From contig NZ_NKHL01000104.1 of assembly GCF_002934685.1 (NCBI RefSeq), positions 51,627-115,626 of the forward strand: DNA of 64,000 bases, given 5' to 3'. The DNA comes from Pseudomonas bohemica (lineage in GTDB: Bacteria > Pseudomonadota > Gammaproteobacteria > Pseudomonadales > Pseudomonadaceae). Shown here piece by piece: positions 36,860-45,592 of this stretch (its first letter is position 1; every line of letters starts with the position of its first letter). The notes below the pieces were generated by a model. That model did not search any database and was not told the DNA's origin. It saw only the letters and a list, made by a program, of their open reading frames with translations. The position numbers and the translations under genes were made by a program.

Positions 36860-37543
36860 ATGAGAATTCTGCTGGTTGAAGACAACCGCGACATCCTGGC
36901 GAACCTGGCGGACTATCTGGGTTTGAAAGGCTATACCGTGGACTGCGCCCAGGACGGTCTGTCGGGGCTGCATCTGGCGGCGACCGAGCATTACGACCTG
37001 ATCGTGCTCGATATCATGTTGCCGGGCATCGACGGCTACACCCTGTGCAAGCGCTTGCGCGAAGATGCCCGTCGCGACACGCCGGTGATCATGCTTACCG
37101 CTCGTGACCAGCTCGACGACCGCTTGCAGGGTTTCCGTTCCGGCGCCGACGATTACCTGCTCAAGCCGTTCGCACTGTCGGAACTGGCCGCCCGTATCGA
37201 AGCGGTGCTGCGTCGCGCTCAGGGTGGAGGCCGGCGTACCTTGCAGGTCGCCGATCTGATCTACGATCTCGATACCCTGGAAGTGACCCGCGAAGGCCGC
37301 ATGCTCAAGCTCAACCCGGTCGGGCTGAAATTATTGGCGGTGCTGATGCAGAAAAGCCCTCACGTGTTGCGCCGGGAGGTCCTCGAAGAAGCCCTGTGGG
37401 GCGATGACTGCCCGGACAGCGACAGTCTGCGCAGTCATGTCCACCAGTTGCGTCAGGTTATCGACAAACCCTTTGCCAAGCCGTTGCTGCAGACGGTGCA
37501 CGGCGTGGGCTATCGCTTGGCCGAGGGCCGCGATGGAGTTTAA
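36860..37543 (+). CDS. colR: Response regulator ColR
   Basis: A 227-residue OmpR-type regulator: receiver domain with phospho-acceptor Asp51 (LIVLDIMLPG) and Lys in LLKPFALSE, then a winged-helix DNA-binding domain (~130-222, DSDSLRSHVHQLRQVIDKPF). The sequence is nearly the same as known Pseudomonas ColR. With ColS it controls envelope maintenance genes in response to excess zinc and iron, and affects polymyxin tolerance and root colonisation. The stop overlaps colS by 11 bases. Confidence 0.96.
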   Translation: MRILLVEDNRDILANLADYLGLKGYTVDCAQDGLSGLHLAATEHYDLIVLDIMLPGIDGYTLCKRLREDARRDTPVIMLTARDQLDDRLQGFRSGADDYLLKPFALSELAARIEAVLRRAQGGGRRTLQVADLIYDLDTLEVTREGRMLKLNPVGLKLLAVLMQKSPHVLRREVLEEALWGDDCPDSDSLRSHVHQLRQVIDKPFAKPLLQTVHGVGYRLAEGRDGV

Positions 37544-38822
37544 GCAGAGCCTTGCCCAGCGGATCATCATTGCCTTTGCCTTGATGAGCGCGTTGGTGGC
37601 CGGGTCTTTCGCCATGGGGATCGTCGCGACGGTTCATCTGGTCGAAGAGAAGCTGATTTCAGCCGGTCTGGGCGGCGACTTGACGCGTCTGCTGCTGATG
37701 GACAGCGTCGAGGACTGGAGCCATCGTCCCGAGCCTGATCAGCTGTTCTATTTTAGCGGTGGGCCGGGGGACTTCGAGCTGCCCAAGGATTTGCGTCATC
37801 TGGAGCCCGGCTTTCACGAAGTGTTCAGGGGGCCGCTGTCGTACCACGCAATGGTCGAGGTAGTGGACGGTCGGCATTACGTCCTGCTGCAGGATCAAAG
37901 CGATTTCGAGGAGCGCGAGCGGGTGCTGTTCGCGGTCGTGTTGGTGGGCTTCGTGCTGGCGCTGGCGCTGGCGGTGTTTCTGGGCTGGGTACTGGCGCGC
38001 CGGGTGATGGCGCCGGTGGTGAGACTCGCTCGCCAGGTTCGGCATCGGGATCAGTTGCTCGGCCTTGCGCCGCCACTGGCACCCGATTATGCCGCCGATG
38101 AAGTGGGAGAGCTGGCCGTGGCTTTCGACGCCACGCTGGGGCGTCTGCGCGATGCCTTGACCCGTGAACGGATGTTCACCAGTGACGTCAGCCACGAACT
38201 GCGAACGCCGCTGATGGTGCTCGCCAGTTCCTGTGAACTGCTCCTGGAAAACCCGGCGCTCGATCAGCGCGCGCGGGCGCAGGTCGAGCGGGTAGGGCGC
38301 GCCTGTGAGGAAATGCGCGATCTGGTGCAGACCTTTCTCATGCTCGCCCGCACGCAGCGCGATGATGCCGGCATGAACCCGCAGTTGTCGCTGCAAGGGG
38401 CCGCTCAACAGTTGCTTACCCTCTGGCGAGAGCCGATCGAAGCCAAGGGATTGCGGTTGGAGTACTACCCCGAGCGCGCCTCTGAAACCCCGCACAACGC
38501 CACCTTTCTGTATGCCGTGATGGGCAACCTGCTACGCAACGCGCTGCATTACACCGATCACGGCTTCATTCGGCTCACTCTGTTGCCCATCGGCTTCACC
38601 GTCGAGGACTCGGGCGTCGGCATTCCCGAAGAAAAACGCGAAGCAATGTTTCAGCCCTTTGTGCGCGGCAACGAAAAACGTGGCGAAGGCTTGGGTCTGG
38701 GGTTGTCGCTGGTTCAGCGGATCTGCGAGAACCAGGGCTGGACGGTCAGCCTCGACACTATGGAACCCAACGGCTGCCGTTTCATTGTCGAGTTCGATAA
38801 AAAGTTGGTCGCGAAGGCCTGA
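37533..38822 (+). CDS. colS: Sensor histidine kinase ColS
   Basis: A 429-residue sensor. First membrane helix ~11-34, a ~95-residue periplasmic domain, second helix ~131-155, HAMP, HisKA with phospho-acceptor His221 (SHELRTP), and a HATPase_c domain. Residues implicated in metal sensing in P. putida ColS are present: His35, Glu38, and an ExxE pair Glu126/Glu129 at the end of the periplasmic loop. The ATG at 37533 lies inside the colR end, so translation is coupled. Confidence 0.95.
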   Translation: MEFKQSLAQRIIIAFALMSALVAGSFAMGIVATVHLVEEKLISAGLGGDLTRLLLMDSVEDWSHRPEPDQLFYFSGGPGDFELPKDLRHLEPGFHEVFRGPLSYHAMVEVVDGRHYVLLQDQSDFEERERVLFAVVLVGFVLALALAVFLGWVLARRVMAPVVRLARQVRHRDQLLGLAPPLAPDYAADEVGELAVAFDATLGRLRDALTRERMFTSDVSHELRTPLMVLASSCELLLENPALDQRARAQVERVGRACEEMRDLVQTFLMLARTQRDDAGMNPQLSLQGAAQQLLTLWREPIEAKGLRLEYYPERASETPHNATFLYAVMGNLLRNALHYTDHGFIRLTLLPIGFTVEDSGVGIPEEKREAMFQPFVRGNEKRGEGLGLGLSLVQRICENQGWTVSLDTMEPNGCRFIVEFDKKLVAKA

Positions 38823-38939
38823 CGGGTTATTGCGCGGGAATGTATAGGCAATGTAAATGTTGCTGCGATCTGAGCAGTTATAGCAATATGCTAGCCCTTT
38901 CTTTCGGAAAAACCTCGTAACATTTGCGCCTGTCAAGGG

Positions 38940-38952
38940 ACGTTTTTTTCAC
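38940..38952 (+). promoter_or_regulatory. ColR-type binding site upstream of methyltransferase-inaA
   Basis: ACGTTTTTTTCAC about 70 bases before the methyltransferase ATG. In P. putida the equivalent orf222-inaA operon is a direct ColR target, and this is the expected site position. Confidence 0.75.
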
Positions 38953-39020
38953 ATCCGCATGACCAGAGGACGACGCAAATCCTCTTAATTTTGGCTGTAT
39001 CACCTTCAGGAGATACGGCT

Positions 39021-39689
39021 ATGGGCAAGCGGATCGAGCTTGATTTCTCTCGTAAATATGACGACGAGCACGCCAGAAAATATTTACGGAAACACACGGA
39101 CGGATTGGCTCGACGATTGTCAGATCGTCGCGATAAACAGTTGACCAGGCGCGCCCTGGCGCTTGCCGGCGAGCCGGGGCTGGTTCTGGACCTGCCCTGT
39201 GGTGCGGGACGCTTCTGGCCGTTGCTGGCGGAGAAGGCCAACCGCGTAATCATCGGGGCCGACAATTCGGCGTCGATGGTCAAGACTGCGTGCGCAGCGC
39301 AACCGGCCGAGGTGGTGGAGCGGGTACGGCCCTTGCAGACATCTGCATTCGCCATCGACATGCCTGACAACGCGGTGGACAGCATCTTTTGTATGCGTCT
39401 GCTGCACCATGTCGGCAAGGCCGAGGACAGAGCGGTGTTGCTCAACGAGTTTCATAGGGTCACGCGTGACAGCGTGATCGTTTCGCTGTGGGTAGACGGG
39501 AATTTCAAGGCCTGGAAACGCAAGCGTGCTGAAAGTACCCGTCAGCGCGCGGGGTACCAGAACCGCTTTGTGTTACCGGTGGCCACAGTAGAAGCCGAAT
39601 TCGAGAAGGCAGGATTTCGCATCCAGGAGCGCTTGGATTTCCTGCCGTTGTACGCCATGTGGCGTGTATATCTATTACGTAAGAGGTAA
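39021..39689 (+). CDS. SAM-dependent methyltransferase of the ColR regulon
   Basis: A 222-residue class I methyltransferase, the same length as P. putida orf222 beside colS. The SAM-binding glycine loop (LVLDLPCGAGRFWPLLAEKA) is at about residues 54-73; motif II and post-motif elements follow (NAVDSIFCMRLLHHV). The substrate is unknown; a lipopolysaccharide or other envelope target is suggested by the adjacent kinase InaA. The ATG at 39021 has a CAGGAG site nine bases upstream. Four bases separate its stop from inaA. Confidence 0.9.
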   Translation: MGKRIELDFSRKYDDEHARKYLRKHTDGLARRLSDRRDKQLTRRALALAGEPGLVLDLPCGAGRFWPLLAEKANRVIIGADNSASMVKTACAAQPAEVVERVRPLQTSAFAIDMPDNAVDSIFCMRLLHHVGKAEDRAVLLNEFHRVTRDSVIVSLWVDGNFKAWKRKRAESTRQRAGYQNRFVLPVATVEAEFEKAGFRIQERLDFLPLYAMWRVYLLRKR

Positions 39690-39693
39690 CAGG

Positions 39694-40413
39694 ATGGCCG
39701 TGGATTTTGCAGCAGAATTGACCGTTCCCGCCAAGGACCGTTTTGCCTATTTCTGGAATACCAAGGGCGACTGGGTGGAAGAACCCAACGTTCGTCGTGG
39801 TGGTGAAAGTGGCGTACAACGCGTCGTGTCGGAGAATGGCCGGCTGCTGTACGTCAAACGGCAGGTCGGTCACATTTATCGCAGCTGGCTGCACCCGTTC
39901 GGCCGTCCGACGGTGCTGCGCGAGCGTGATGCGCTGGAAGGGCTGCGCCAACTCAACGTCAACGTGGCGCGCATCGTGTTCTGCGGCGCCGAGCGAGACG
40001 AGAACAATGAATGGCGTGCGTTGCTGGTCACCGCCTCGCTGGACGGTTTCGACGAATTCGAAAACTGGCTCAAGGCCGGCGGTCGGGAGCAGTATGGCGA
40101 AGCGGTCTACGAGCAGATGCTCAAGGAACTGGCCATCAATCTGGCGCGCATGCATAAGGGGCGCTGGCAACACAGTTGCATCTATATCAAGCATGTTTTC
40201 GTGCGTGTGGTGGGGGAAGGCGCGGACGCCAAACCCGAGGTTGCGCTGCTGGATCTGGAGAAGTGCCGTCAGCGTTTGACCGCTTACGGCGCCGCTCAAC
40301 ATGACATGAAGCAGCTGCGGCGCCACTCGTCGTTTAAACCAGCGGACTGGAGCAAGCTCGTCTACTTTTACGAGACGGCGTTTGGCAGCCCTATCAAAGG
40401 TTTAGATCGATGA
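39694..40413 (+). CDS. inaA: InaA/WaaP-family lipopolysaccharide kinase
   Basis: A 239-residue protein of the Kdo/WaaP kinase superfamily (protein-kinase-like fold), of the kind that phosphorylates the LPS core. Seen are a lysine-bearing RLLYVKRQVGH segment, the catalytic-loop region INLARMHKGRWQHSCIYIKHVF and the LLDLEKCR metal-binding aspartate. Homologues are induced by ColR and by weak acids. The TGA stop overlaps the next small gene by four bases (ATGA). Confidence 0.9.
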   Translation: MAVDFAAELTVPAKDRFAYFWNTKGDWVEEPNVRRGGESGVQRVVSENGRLLYVKRQVGHIYRSWLHPFGRPTVLRERDALEGLRQLNVNVARIVFCGAERDENNEWRALLVTASLDGFDEFENWLKAGGREQYGEAVYEQMLKELAINLARMHKGRWQHSCIYIKHVFVRVVGEGADAKPEVALLDLEKCRQRLTAYGAAQHDMKQLRRHSSFKPADWSKLVYFYETAFGSPIKGLDR

Positions 40414-40637
40414 AGTTAGAAGTCGCTCGAGGTTTGTTTTTAGTCGGGGCGCTGGGTATCGCATCCATCGCCATGGCTGCCTGGGAACAGCCCAAGGCAC
40501 AGATTCTGAGCGCAGTACACGGCGAGGGACGGTGTCCCTTGCCGCGGGTGGCGAAGGCAGCTTCGCCTGTACGCCCGGATCATGATCTGCTGTTGTTGAT
40601 GTTCGGTCTGGCACAGGGATCGGGGCCGCAGCATTGA
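40410..40637 (+). CDS. Small exported protein coupled to inaA
   Basis: A 75-residue open frame starting inside the inaA stop (ATGA), which argues for real translation. It begins with a signal peptide (MKLEVARGLFLVGALGIASI, likely cleaved after AMA at residue ~23). The mature ~50 residues hold one cysteine and no known domain. It is followed directly by a terminator. I do not recognise a family; by position it belongs to the ColR-controlled operon. Confidence 0.65.
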   Translation: MKLEVARGLFLVGALGIASIAMAAWEQPKAQILSAVHGEGRCPLPRVAKAASPVRPDHDLLLLMFGLAQGSGPQH

Positions 40638-40656
40638 AATCACCCTCTGACTGAAA

Positions 40657-40682
40657 GGCCCCGATATTCGGGGTCTTTTTTT
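40657..40682 (+). terminator. Rho-independent terminator after the ColR operon
   Basis: CCCCGA / TCGGGG stem with a TAT loop and a T7 tail. It ends the methyltransferase-inaA transcript. Confidence 0.88.
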
Positions 40683-40708
40683 GTCTGGATTTAGATTGAG
40701 GCGATTTT

Positions 40709-40958
40709 GATGTTGGCTTGGGATCGGTACTTTGAAGCCCTGCGGGGCTTTCGCGAGCAAGCTCGCTCCCACATCTTTTGCAACGTGCCGCATTCTGGCA
40801 GACCGATTTGACGCTCTGGAAGCAAACGCCAATCATCCGAGCCTGGCACCAAGGCTACCAACTCGGTCCATCAGGCCATGGTACGTTGCAGCAAATGTGG
40901 GAGCGAGCTTGCTCGCGAAAGGCCCGCAGGGCTTCAAAGTCACAATGCCAAGCCAACT
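40709..40958. repeat. Large composite REP-like palindrome
   Basis: Two arms of ~57 bases (40729-40785 and 40883-40940) are near-perfect complements, including GTGGGAGCGAGCTTGCTCGC; outer arms GTTGGCTTGG / CCAAGCCAAC extend the pairing. A third partial copy of the outer arm lies near 40988-41013. The stretch 40638-41034 has no supported gene. The arrangement (two inverted REPs around a ~100-base spacer) is like a REPIN. Confidence 0.88.
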
Positions 40959-41034
40959 ACTAAAAACTATCCACCCGGTCTGCTCTTGAAAGGCCCAAAG
41001 GGCATCAAAGTAGCGCCCTCCAGCCAGCTCCTGA

Positions 41035-42132
41035 TCAAACCAGATGCAAATGGTTGTCCCACAGCCCCGCTGGCAGCTCCAACGGCTGCGCTACCAGCGT
41101 GTTCTGGCGGCAATCGTAGAATCGGCAGCGACCCTGGCCCGAGGTCACGACAAAACCATCAGCCACTGCGCCCACCCCCGCGCAATCGGGCAGCGGCGCG
41201 TCGAGTCGGAGCTCGCCGCTGTCCAGATCCCAAATGAAGAAACGATTGCCCCGCGGCGCGGTTAACGCCACGAGGCGCAACTCGTCGTGCACGGCGACAC
41301 TGGCGGTGTAGTGGGCCATGGCCTGCAACTGCTGTTCGGCAACGGGGAACGCCTGGAATGGCTGCCCCGGACGCTTGATCGCCAGCAGCTCGGCGGGCTC
41401 ATGGGACGGCCCCATGAATTGCTGACCGGCAACGATGGTGCCGTCGCTGGCTATCGCCATATGCCGCACGCTGTTCATCTGCTGCGACAGGCTTTCCCTG
41501 CTCAGCAGCGTGCCGTCCCGTCGCATCAGCACCAGACTCGGTTCCATCGCATCAAGGTTCATCTCGACGCGGCTTTCCGCTTCGGTCCGAATGCCGCCAT
41601 TGGCCACCACAAGGGTTTCGCTATCCGGCAACCACGACACCTGATGCGGCCCGATGCCGTGGGTGGGAATCTCGCCGGCGTGTTCCAGACGCTCACCGAC
41701 GAACCGATACACACCGAGCAGACCGCGGCCCGGATCGGTGGTGTCGTTCTCGGTGGCGTACAGCCATTTTCCGCTGTTGTGGATCACCGCGTGGCCGTAA
41801 AAGTGCCGGTCGGGCCGGGAGCTGATGGTCTGCAGAAGACGGCCATCGCGCAGGTCGATCAGGTAACTTTCGGTCCCCGGCCTTCTGGCGACGAACAAGG
41901 CGATCGGTAACTGCGGGTGGTTGACGATGTCGTGACAACGCTGGGCAACCTGGGTGGCGAACACCTGAGTGCCGTCCACGCGATAGCCCACGGCATAATG
42001 CCGGCCGTCGCCGTCGTCGCGGGCCGACAGCAACAGCGGGCTTTCGCCTTTTTTCCTGAACAGTGTCCAGCCACTCAGGGTGCAAGCGCTGAGGACAAGG
42101 CTGCCAAGGGCCAGAGCCTGGCGTCGCAACAT
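41035..42132 (-). CDS. DUF1513 protein of the imelysin cluster
   Basis: A 365-residue exported protein of unknown activity. Residues 1-24 (MLRRQALALGSLVLSACTLS) form a signal sequence with two arginines at the start, possibly Tat-type; the rest has WD/YVTN-like beta-propeller features with repeated VANGG, GQGRC and HAVIHNSGKWLYATEND segments. The start at 42132 has a GGTGA site; a start at 42147 is also possible. It is the last gene of the cluster with two imelysins and a di-haem protein, and overlaps or abuts the preceding stop. It probably acts in the periplasm with them. Confidence 0.85.
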   Translation of the reverse strand: MLRRQALALGSLVLSACTLSGWTLFRKKGESPLLLSARDDGDGRHYAVGYRVDGTQVFATQVAQRCHDIVNHPQLPIALFVARRPGTESYLIDLRDGRLLQTISSRPDRHFYGHAVIHNSGKWLYATENDTTDPGRGLLGVYRFVGERLEHAGEIPTHGIGPHQVSWLPDSETLVVANGGIRTEAESRVEMNLDAMEPSLVLMRRDGTLLSRESLSQQMNSVRHMAIASDGTIVAGQQFMGPSHEPAELLAIKRPGQPFQAFPVAEQQLQAMAHYTASVAVHDELRLVALTAPRGNRFFIWDLDSGELRLDAPLPDCAGVGAVADGFVVTSGQGRCRFYDCRQNTLVAQPLELPAGLWDNHLHLV

Positions 42133-42133
42133 A

Positions 42134-43198
42134 TCAGTCACCATCATTGGCGTTGAAACCCAGCTGAATTCCCAACGCCTTGGCCAGTTCGCCTTCGTGC
42201 AGGCGGTGGACCACGTTGAGGGTGTCGTAGAACGCGTTCAGTTGCTGGCGACCCTGTTCCGAGGCCAGCAGCTCAACCAGAGGCGGCTTCAGGGCTGTCA
42301 GCTGTTTGCGACTCTCGGCGTAGGCTGCGTCGATCCTGTCGGCCAGCGGTTTGTGTTCGGTGGGCAACAAGCCACGCAAGCCTTTGTTGTCCACACCTGA
42401 CCACACCGCTTGTGCGCTTTCCAGGCTGGCTTGCAGGCTGCTCAGGGACGCCTTGCTGCGCCAGGCCTCGGCCTGGAACGGCTGCGGCACGCCCTTGGAC
42501 TGGCGACCGAGCGGCGTGCCCAGTTTTTTCTTCAGGGTGTCCAGCGCGGTGACTTGTACGCGCAGCAGTTCAGCAATGGCTTCGCGGGAGTCGGCATAGC
42601 GCTGGTTGGGGAATTTGCTCAGCTGCGCGAGCATGCCGTCCTCCCTGTTCCAGCTGTTGAGGATCTCCTCGGCCAACGTTTTCTGACGCTCGCCGATGGC
42701 GGTCAACAATGGACAGTAACGAGCTTTCTGCTCGGCGTTGGCCATGTGGATATCGGCGTCGAACAGGATGTATTCATAGGCCGACAGGCCCTGAACCACC
42801 ACGCTGGATTTGCCCAGCGCATCGGCGCTGATCTGCGGTTGGGTAGTGACCAGTTGCTCGACCTGACGGCCGACGAGGTTTTTCTTGTCCGGCCAGAACT
42901 GGATCTGCCACGAGCGGTTGCCCTCTGCCAATGGGCCGATCAGCAGCGGCTGTAACTGGGCCCACGCCTTTTGCGCATGCAGGAAGTCGGCTCGAGCGGT
43001 GTCCAGATCGGTCTTGCCTTCGCAGAAGGCCAGCGCGCTGGCCGCCAGTTGCCGGTCAGCGTCGACCCAGCGGCTGTAGGTCGGCAGGATCACTTGCCTG
43101 GCGATGGCGGCAGACGTCACCGCCTGCGGGTCCGAGGGTGCACAAGCACCCAGCGCGAGCGCGGCGAGGCTGGTGAACAACAGCTTGGGACGGAACAT
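42134..43198 (-). CDS. Imelysin-family lipoprotein
   Basis: A 354-residue protein with a lipoprotein signal (LAALALGAC, lipid-attached Cys19) and an imelysin (peptidase M75-like) domain. Imelysins occur with iron-uptake genes in many bacteria, and despite the peptidase name lack proven protease residues. It starts 29 bases after the di-haem protein gene. Distinct from IcmP in the same cluster: shorter, with a different central region (WQIQFWPDKKNLV). A periplasmic metal- or haem-related role is inferred. Confidence 0.9.
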   Translation of the reverse strand: MFRPKLLFTSLAALALGACAPSDPQAVTSAAIARQVILPTYSRWVDADRQLAASALAFCEGKTDLDTARADFLHAQKAWAQLQPLLIGPLAEGNRSWQIQFWPDKKNLVGRQVEQLVTTQPQISADALGKSSVVVQGLSAYEYILFDADIHMANAEQKARYCPLLTAIGERQKTLAEEILNSWNREDGMLAQLSKFPNQRYADSREAIAELLRVQVTALDTLKKKLGTPLGRQSKGVPQPFQAEAWRSKASLSSLQASLESAQAVWSGVDNKGLRGLLPTEHKPLADRIDAAYAESRKQLTALKPPLVELLASEQGRQQLNAFYDTLNVVHRLHEGELAKALGIQLGFNANDGD

Positions 43199-43227
43199 GT
43201 CCGGCTCCTTATCTTCAGAAATGAGGT

Positions 43228-44655
43228 TTACAGAGAGTTCAGGAACGCCAGCAGGGCAGCCCGTTGCTGCTCATCGAAAGCCAGCACCTGACGCTGGGCT
43301 GGCAGCGCTTCACCGCCATGCCAGAGCACCGCTTCCATCAGATTGCGGGCGCGCCCGTCATGCAGGAACTGCGTGTGTCCGCTGACCGTCTCGGTTAACC
43401 CGATGCCCCACAAGGGCGGCGTGCGCCATTGCTGGCCATTGGCCTGGAACTCACTGAGGTTGTCCGCCAGCCCTTCGCCCATGTCGTGCAGCAGCAGGTC
43501 GGTGTAAGGACGTATCACCTGATTCGCCAATTCAGGCTCCGCGGCGTCGGCTGAGGTGGTGAATTGCGGCGTATGACACTGCTGGCAACCCGCTTTGAAG
43601 AACAGATTCTTGCCTTGCAACACCTGCGGGTCAGCCACATCGCGCCGCGCCGGCACCCCGAGATTGCGGGTGTAGAACGTGATCAGACGCAGAATGTTGT
43701 CGCTGACTTCCGGCTCGTCGTTTGGACCCTCGCCGCTGGGCGCTTCGAGGCAGGCGGTCTGCGTGGGGGTGCAGTCGTCGAGGGGTTTGAGGGTCGTGGT
43801 CAGGCCCATGTCCCCGGCCAGCGCATGCACGTTCTGTTGATTGATGCTCGGCTGCGAAGCTTTCCAGCCAAAGCGCCCGAGCACGGTTTTCTGCTGCGCG
43901 TCATCCCAGACCATGTTCGGTGTGCCGGTGATGCCGGTGCCTTTGCTGTCGTCGGGATTAGCGTTGGCCAGAATCGCCGCTTCCGGGATCGCCTCCAGAA
44001 GGCCGAGGCCGATCATCGGCGGCGCAATGCGGGCCGAGGTGCGGGTCTGCGGATGCATCGGGCCGTAGCCGGGTTGGGTGATCCGCAAGGTAGGGCGACG
44101 CAGTTGAGCGGGTGTGCCGTCGCGGAAATGCACGGTCATCGAGTCGTATTCGACGCGCACACGGGCTTCAGGCGTGACACCGGGAATGGCCATATCCTGC
44201 AACTGAATGCCGTAGACCGGTTCGGGTGTCAGCCCCAGTTCACGGACGCGGTCGGCGTAGGCCGGGTCATTGGGAATCGACAGCCGCACCAACATCGATA
44301 CCGCATTGTCGGCACCGGGCTCGGGCGGGTGACCGCGACCGTCCTTGATGTGGCAGTTCTGACAGGCATTGGTGTTGAACAGTGGCCCGAGACCGTCCCG
44401 CGCAGTGGTAGTGGAGGGCGCGATCACCCACGGATTACGGAAGAAACTGTTGCCGACGCTGAAGTCCAGACGCCGGGTGGACGAGAGGTTGGCCGAGGGC
44501 AGGGAAAATGCGTTGCGGTCACTGCGATTGACGGTTGCGGCGCCACCTGATTGCGTTTCGCCAGGCTCGGCGGCGGTGAAACGCGGGGCGTCATCGCAAC
44601 CGCCAAGGGCCGAAGCCATCAGCAGGAACATCGAAGGACGAAACCGCGGAGTCAT
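43228..44655 (-). CDS. Di-haem c-type oxidoreductase lipoprotein (DUF1111)
   Basis: A 475-residue exported protein with a lipoprotein signal (MASALGGCDD) and two CxxCH haem sites, CQNCH in the N-terminal third and CQQCH in the C-terminal third. The DUF1111 family is related to di-haem cytochrome c peroxidases (MauG-like). It lies between two imelysin genes, suggesting redox chemistry on iron or haem in the periplasm. The start at 44655 was chosen over 44661 for its GCAGGA site. Confidence 0.92.
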   Translation of the reverse strand: MTPRFRPSMFLLMASALGGCDDAPRFTAAEPGETQSGGAATVNRSDRNAFSLPSANLSSTRRLDFSVGNSFFRNPWVIAPSTTTARDGLGPLFNTNACQNCHIKDGRGHPPEPGADNAVSMLVRLSIPNDPAYADRVRELGLTPEPVYGIQLQDMAIPGVTPEARVRVEYDSMTVHFRDGTPAQLRRPTLRITQPGYGPMHPQTRTSARIAPPMIGLGLLEAIPEAAILANANPDDSKGTGITGTPNMVWDDAQQKTVLGRFGWKASQPSINQQNVHALAGDMGLTTTLKPLDDCTPTQTACLEAPSGEGPNDEPEVSDNILRLITFYTRNLGVPARRDVADPQVLQGKNLFFKAGCQQCHTPQFTTSADAAEPELANQVIRPYTDLLLHDMGEGLADNLSEFQANGQQWRTPPLWGIGLTETVSGHTQFLHDGRARNLMEAVLWHGGEALPAQRQVLAFDEQQRAALLAFLNSL

Positions 44656-44803
44656 ACACATCCTGCAGAGGGGTGGAAATCGGGGCGAGCAAGCTTACCA
44701 GCCCCGTCTTTGACGAATAAGAGGGATTAGCGTTTGTAAGTGCCTCTCGAAACGTGTTGTTACCAATTTGCTGACAGAGCGGGTGCCTGGCCGTCGAGCG
44801 TCC

Positions 44804-45343
44804 TCAGATGCCGGTGATTTCCAGCGAAGGGTTCTCCATCATCAGCTGTATCAAACGCCGCTCGCCCTCGACCACTTTGAACGATCGGTAGTCGCCGATA
44901 CTGTCGAGCTGGCGTTCCCGCTCGCGGATGGCCAGCTCCTTGGCCCGCTCATAGCCGTAGTACTCGACCCTGAATGACTTGGTCACGCTGCTGCCGTTGC
45001 GCAAGGTGGTGCGCGCCACCCAATAGGCGATGCCGGTGTAACAGCGGTAGTGCACGCCGGGGTAGCCGCTGGTATTGGTGGCGATGATGCGTTGGCGAAT
45101 GTCCCGGCTGAGCTTGGGCAGATGCGTCAGGATCAGTTCGTCGCGGCAGGCATCGGCGGCCTTGCGAGCGGCTTCACGTCCGCCATAGCGAGAGAATGAG
45201 AAGAGTCTGTTAAAGGTCCTGCCATCGCGATAGATCGTCACTTTCCAAGCGCGCGGACCCTTGGTGCCGACCAATAGATGGATTCCGTAATTGTTGGCTT
45301 TGAGCTTGTTGACGCGGCACCTTTTCTTGTTTCTCTTGGGCAC
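44804..45343 (-). CDS. Protein with two AP2-like repeats
   Basis: A 179-residue basic protein starting with GTG behind a strong AGGAGGAG site. Residues ~92-146 match the AP2/ERF DNA-binding fold pattern (SGYPGVHYR, YWVARTTL, then an amphipathic helix with YGYERAKELAIRERE). Residues ~18-70 look like a second, more diverged copy (NNYGIHLLV, AWKVTIYRDGR, YGGREAARKAADACRDEL). Bacterial AP2 proteins often accompany HNH endonucleases, but no nuclease motif is present here. It lies within the imelysin cluster, same strand, with 148 and 249 base gaps. A DNA-binding or regulatory role is inferred only. Confidence 0.75.
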   Translation of the reverse strand: MPKRNKKRCRVNKLKANNYGIHLLVGTKGPRAWKVTIYRDGRTFNRLFSFSRYGGREAARKAADACRDELILTHLPKLSRDIRQRIIATNTSGYPGVHYRCYTGIAYWVARTTLRNGSSVTKSFRVEYYGYERAKELAIRERERQLDSIGDYRSFKVVEGERRLIQLMMENPSLEITGI

Positions 45344-45510
45344 TGTCTGTCTCCTCCTGGATGGGATGGGGTCAAGGAAGTGCGCATGATCGACGGCCGA
45401 TTAGGGGGCGTTCAATCCGACAGAGACTGAACAGGAAACGGCCTACATAAGTTACGGATCGGTCCTCGAAACTCCCTTGTTTACAAGGGAAGAAGGCGGA
45501 TTTGACGGGA

Positions 45511-45547
45511 AAAAAAAAGCCAACCCGGGCGCGGATTGGCGGTTTTT
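45511..45547 (-). terminator. Terminator after icmP
   Basis: On the minus strand a GCCAA / TTGGC-based stem (positions 45519-45523 and 45536-45540) with GC-rich interior, followed by a T8 tract, lies about 45 bases after the icmP stop. It has a T5 run on the other strand too. Confidence 0.8.
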
Positions 45548-45592
45548 ATCAGATCATTTGAACCGGCTCTCGCGAGCGCGCTGCTGCGTCAA

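Noticed and set aside
40732..41237. Short open frames across the palindromic region after the ColR operon
   Set aside because: They read through REP arms and the antisense 3' end of the DUF1513 gene; composition is not protein-like.
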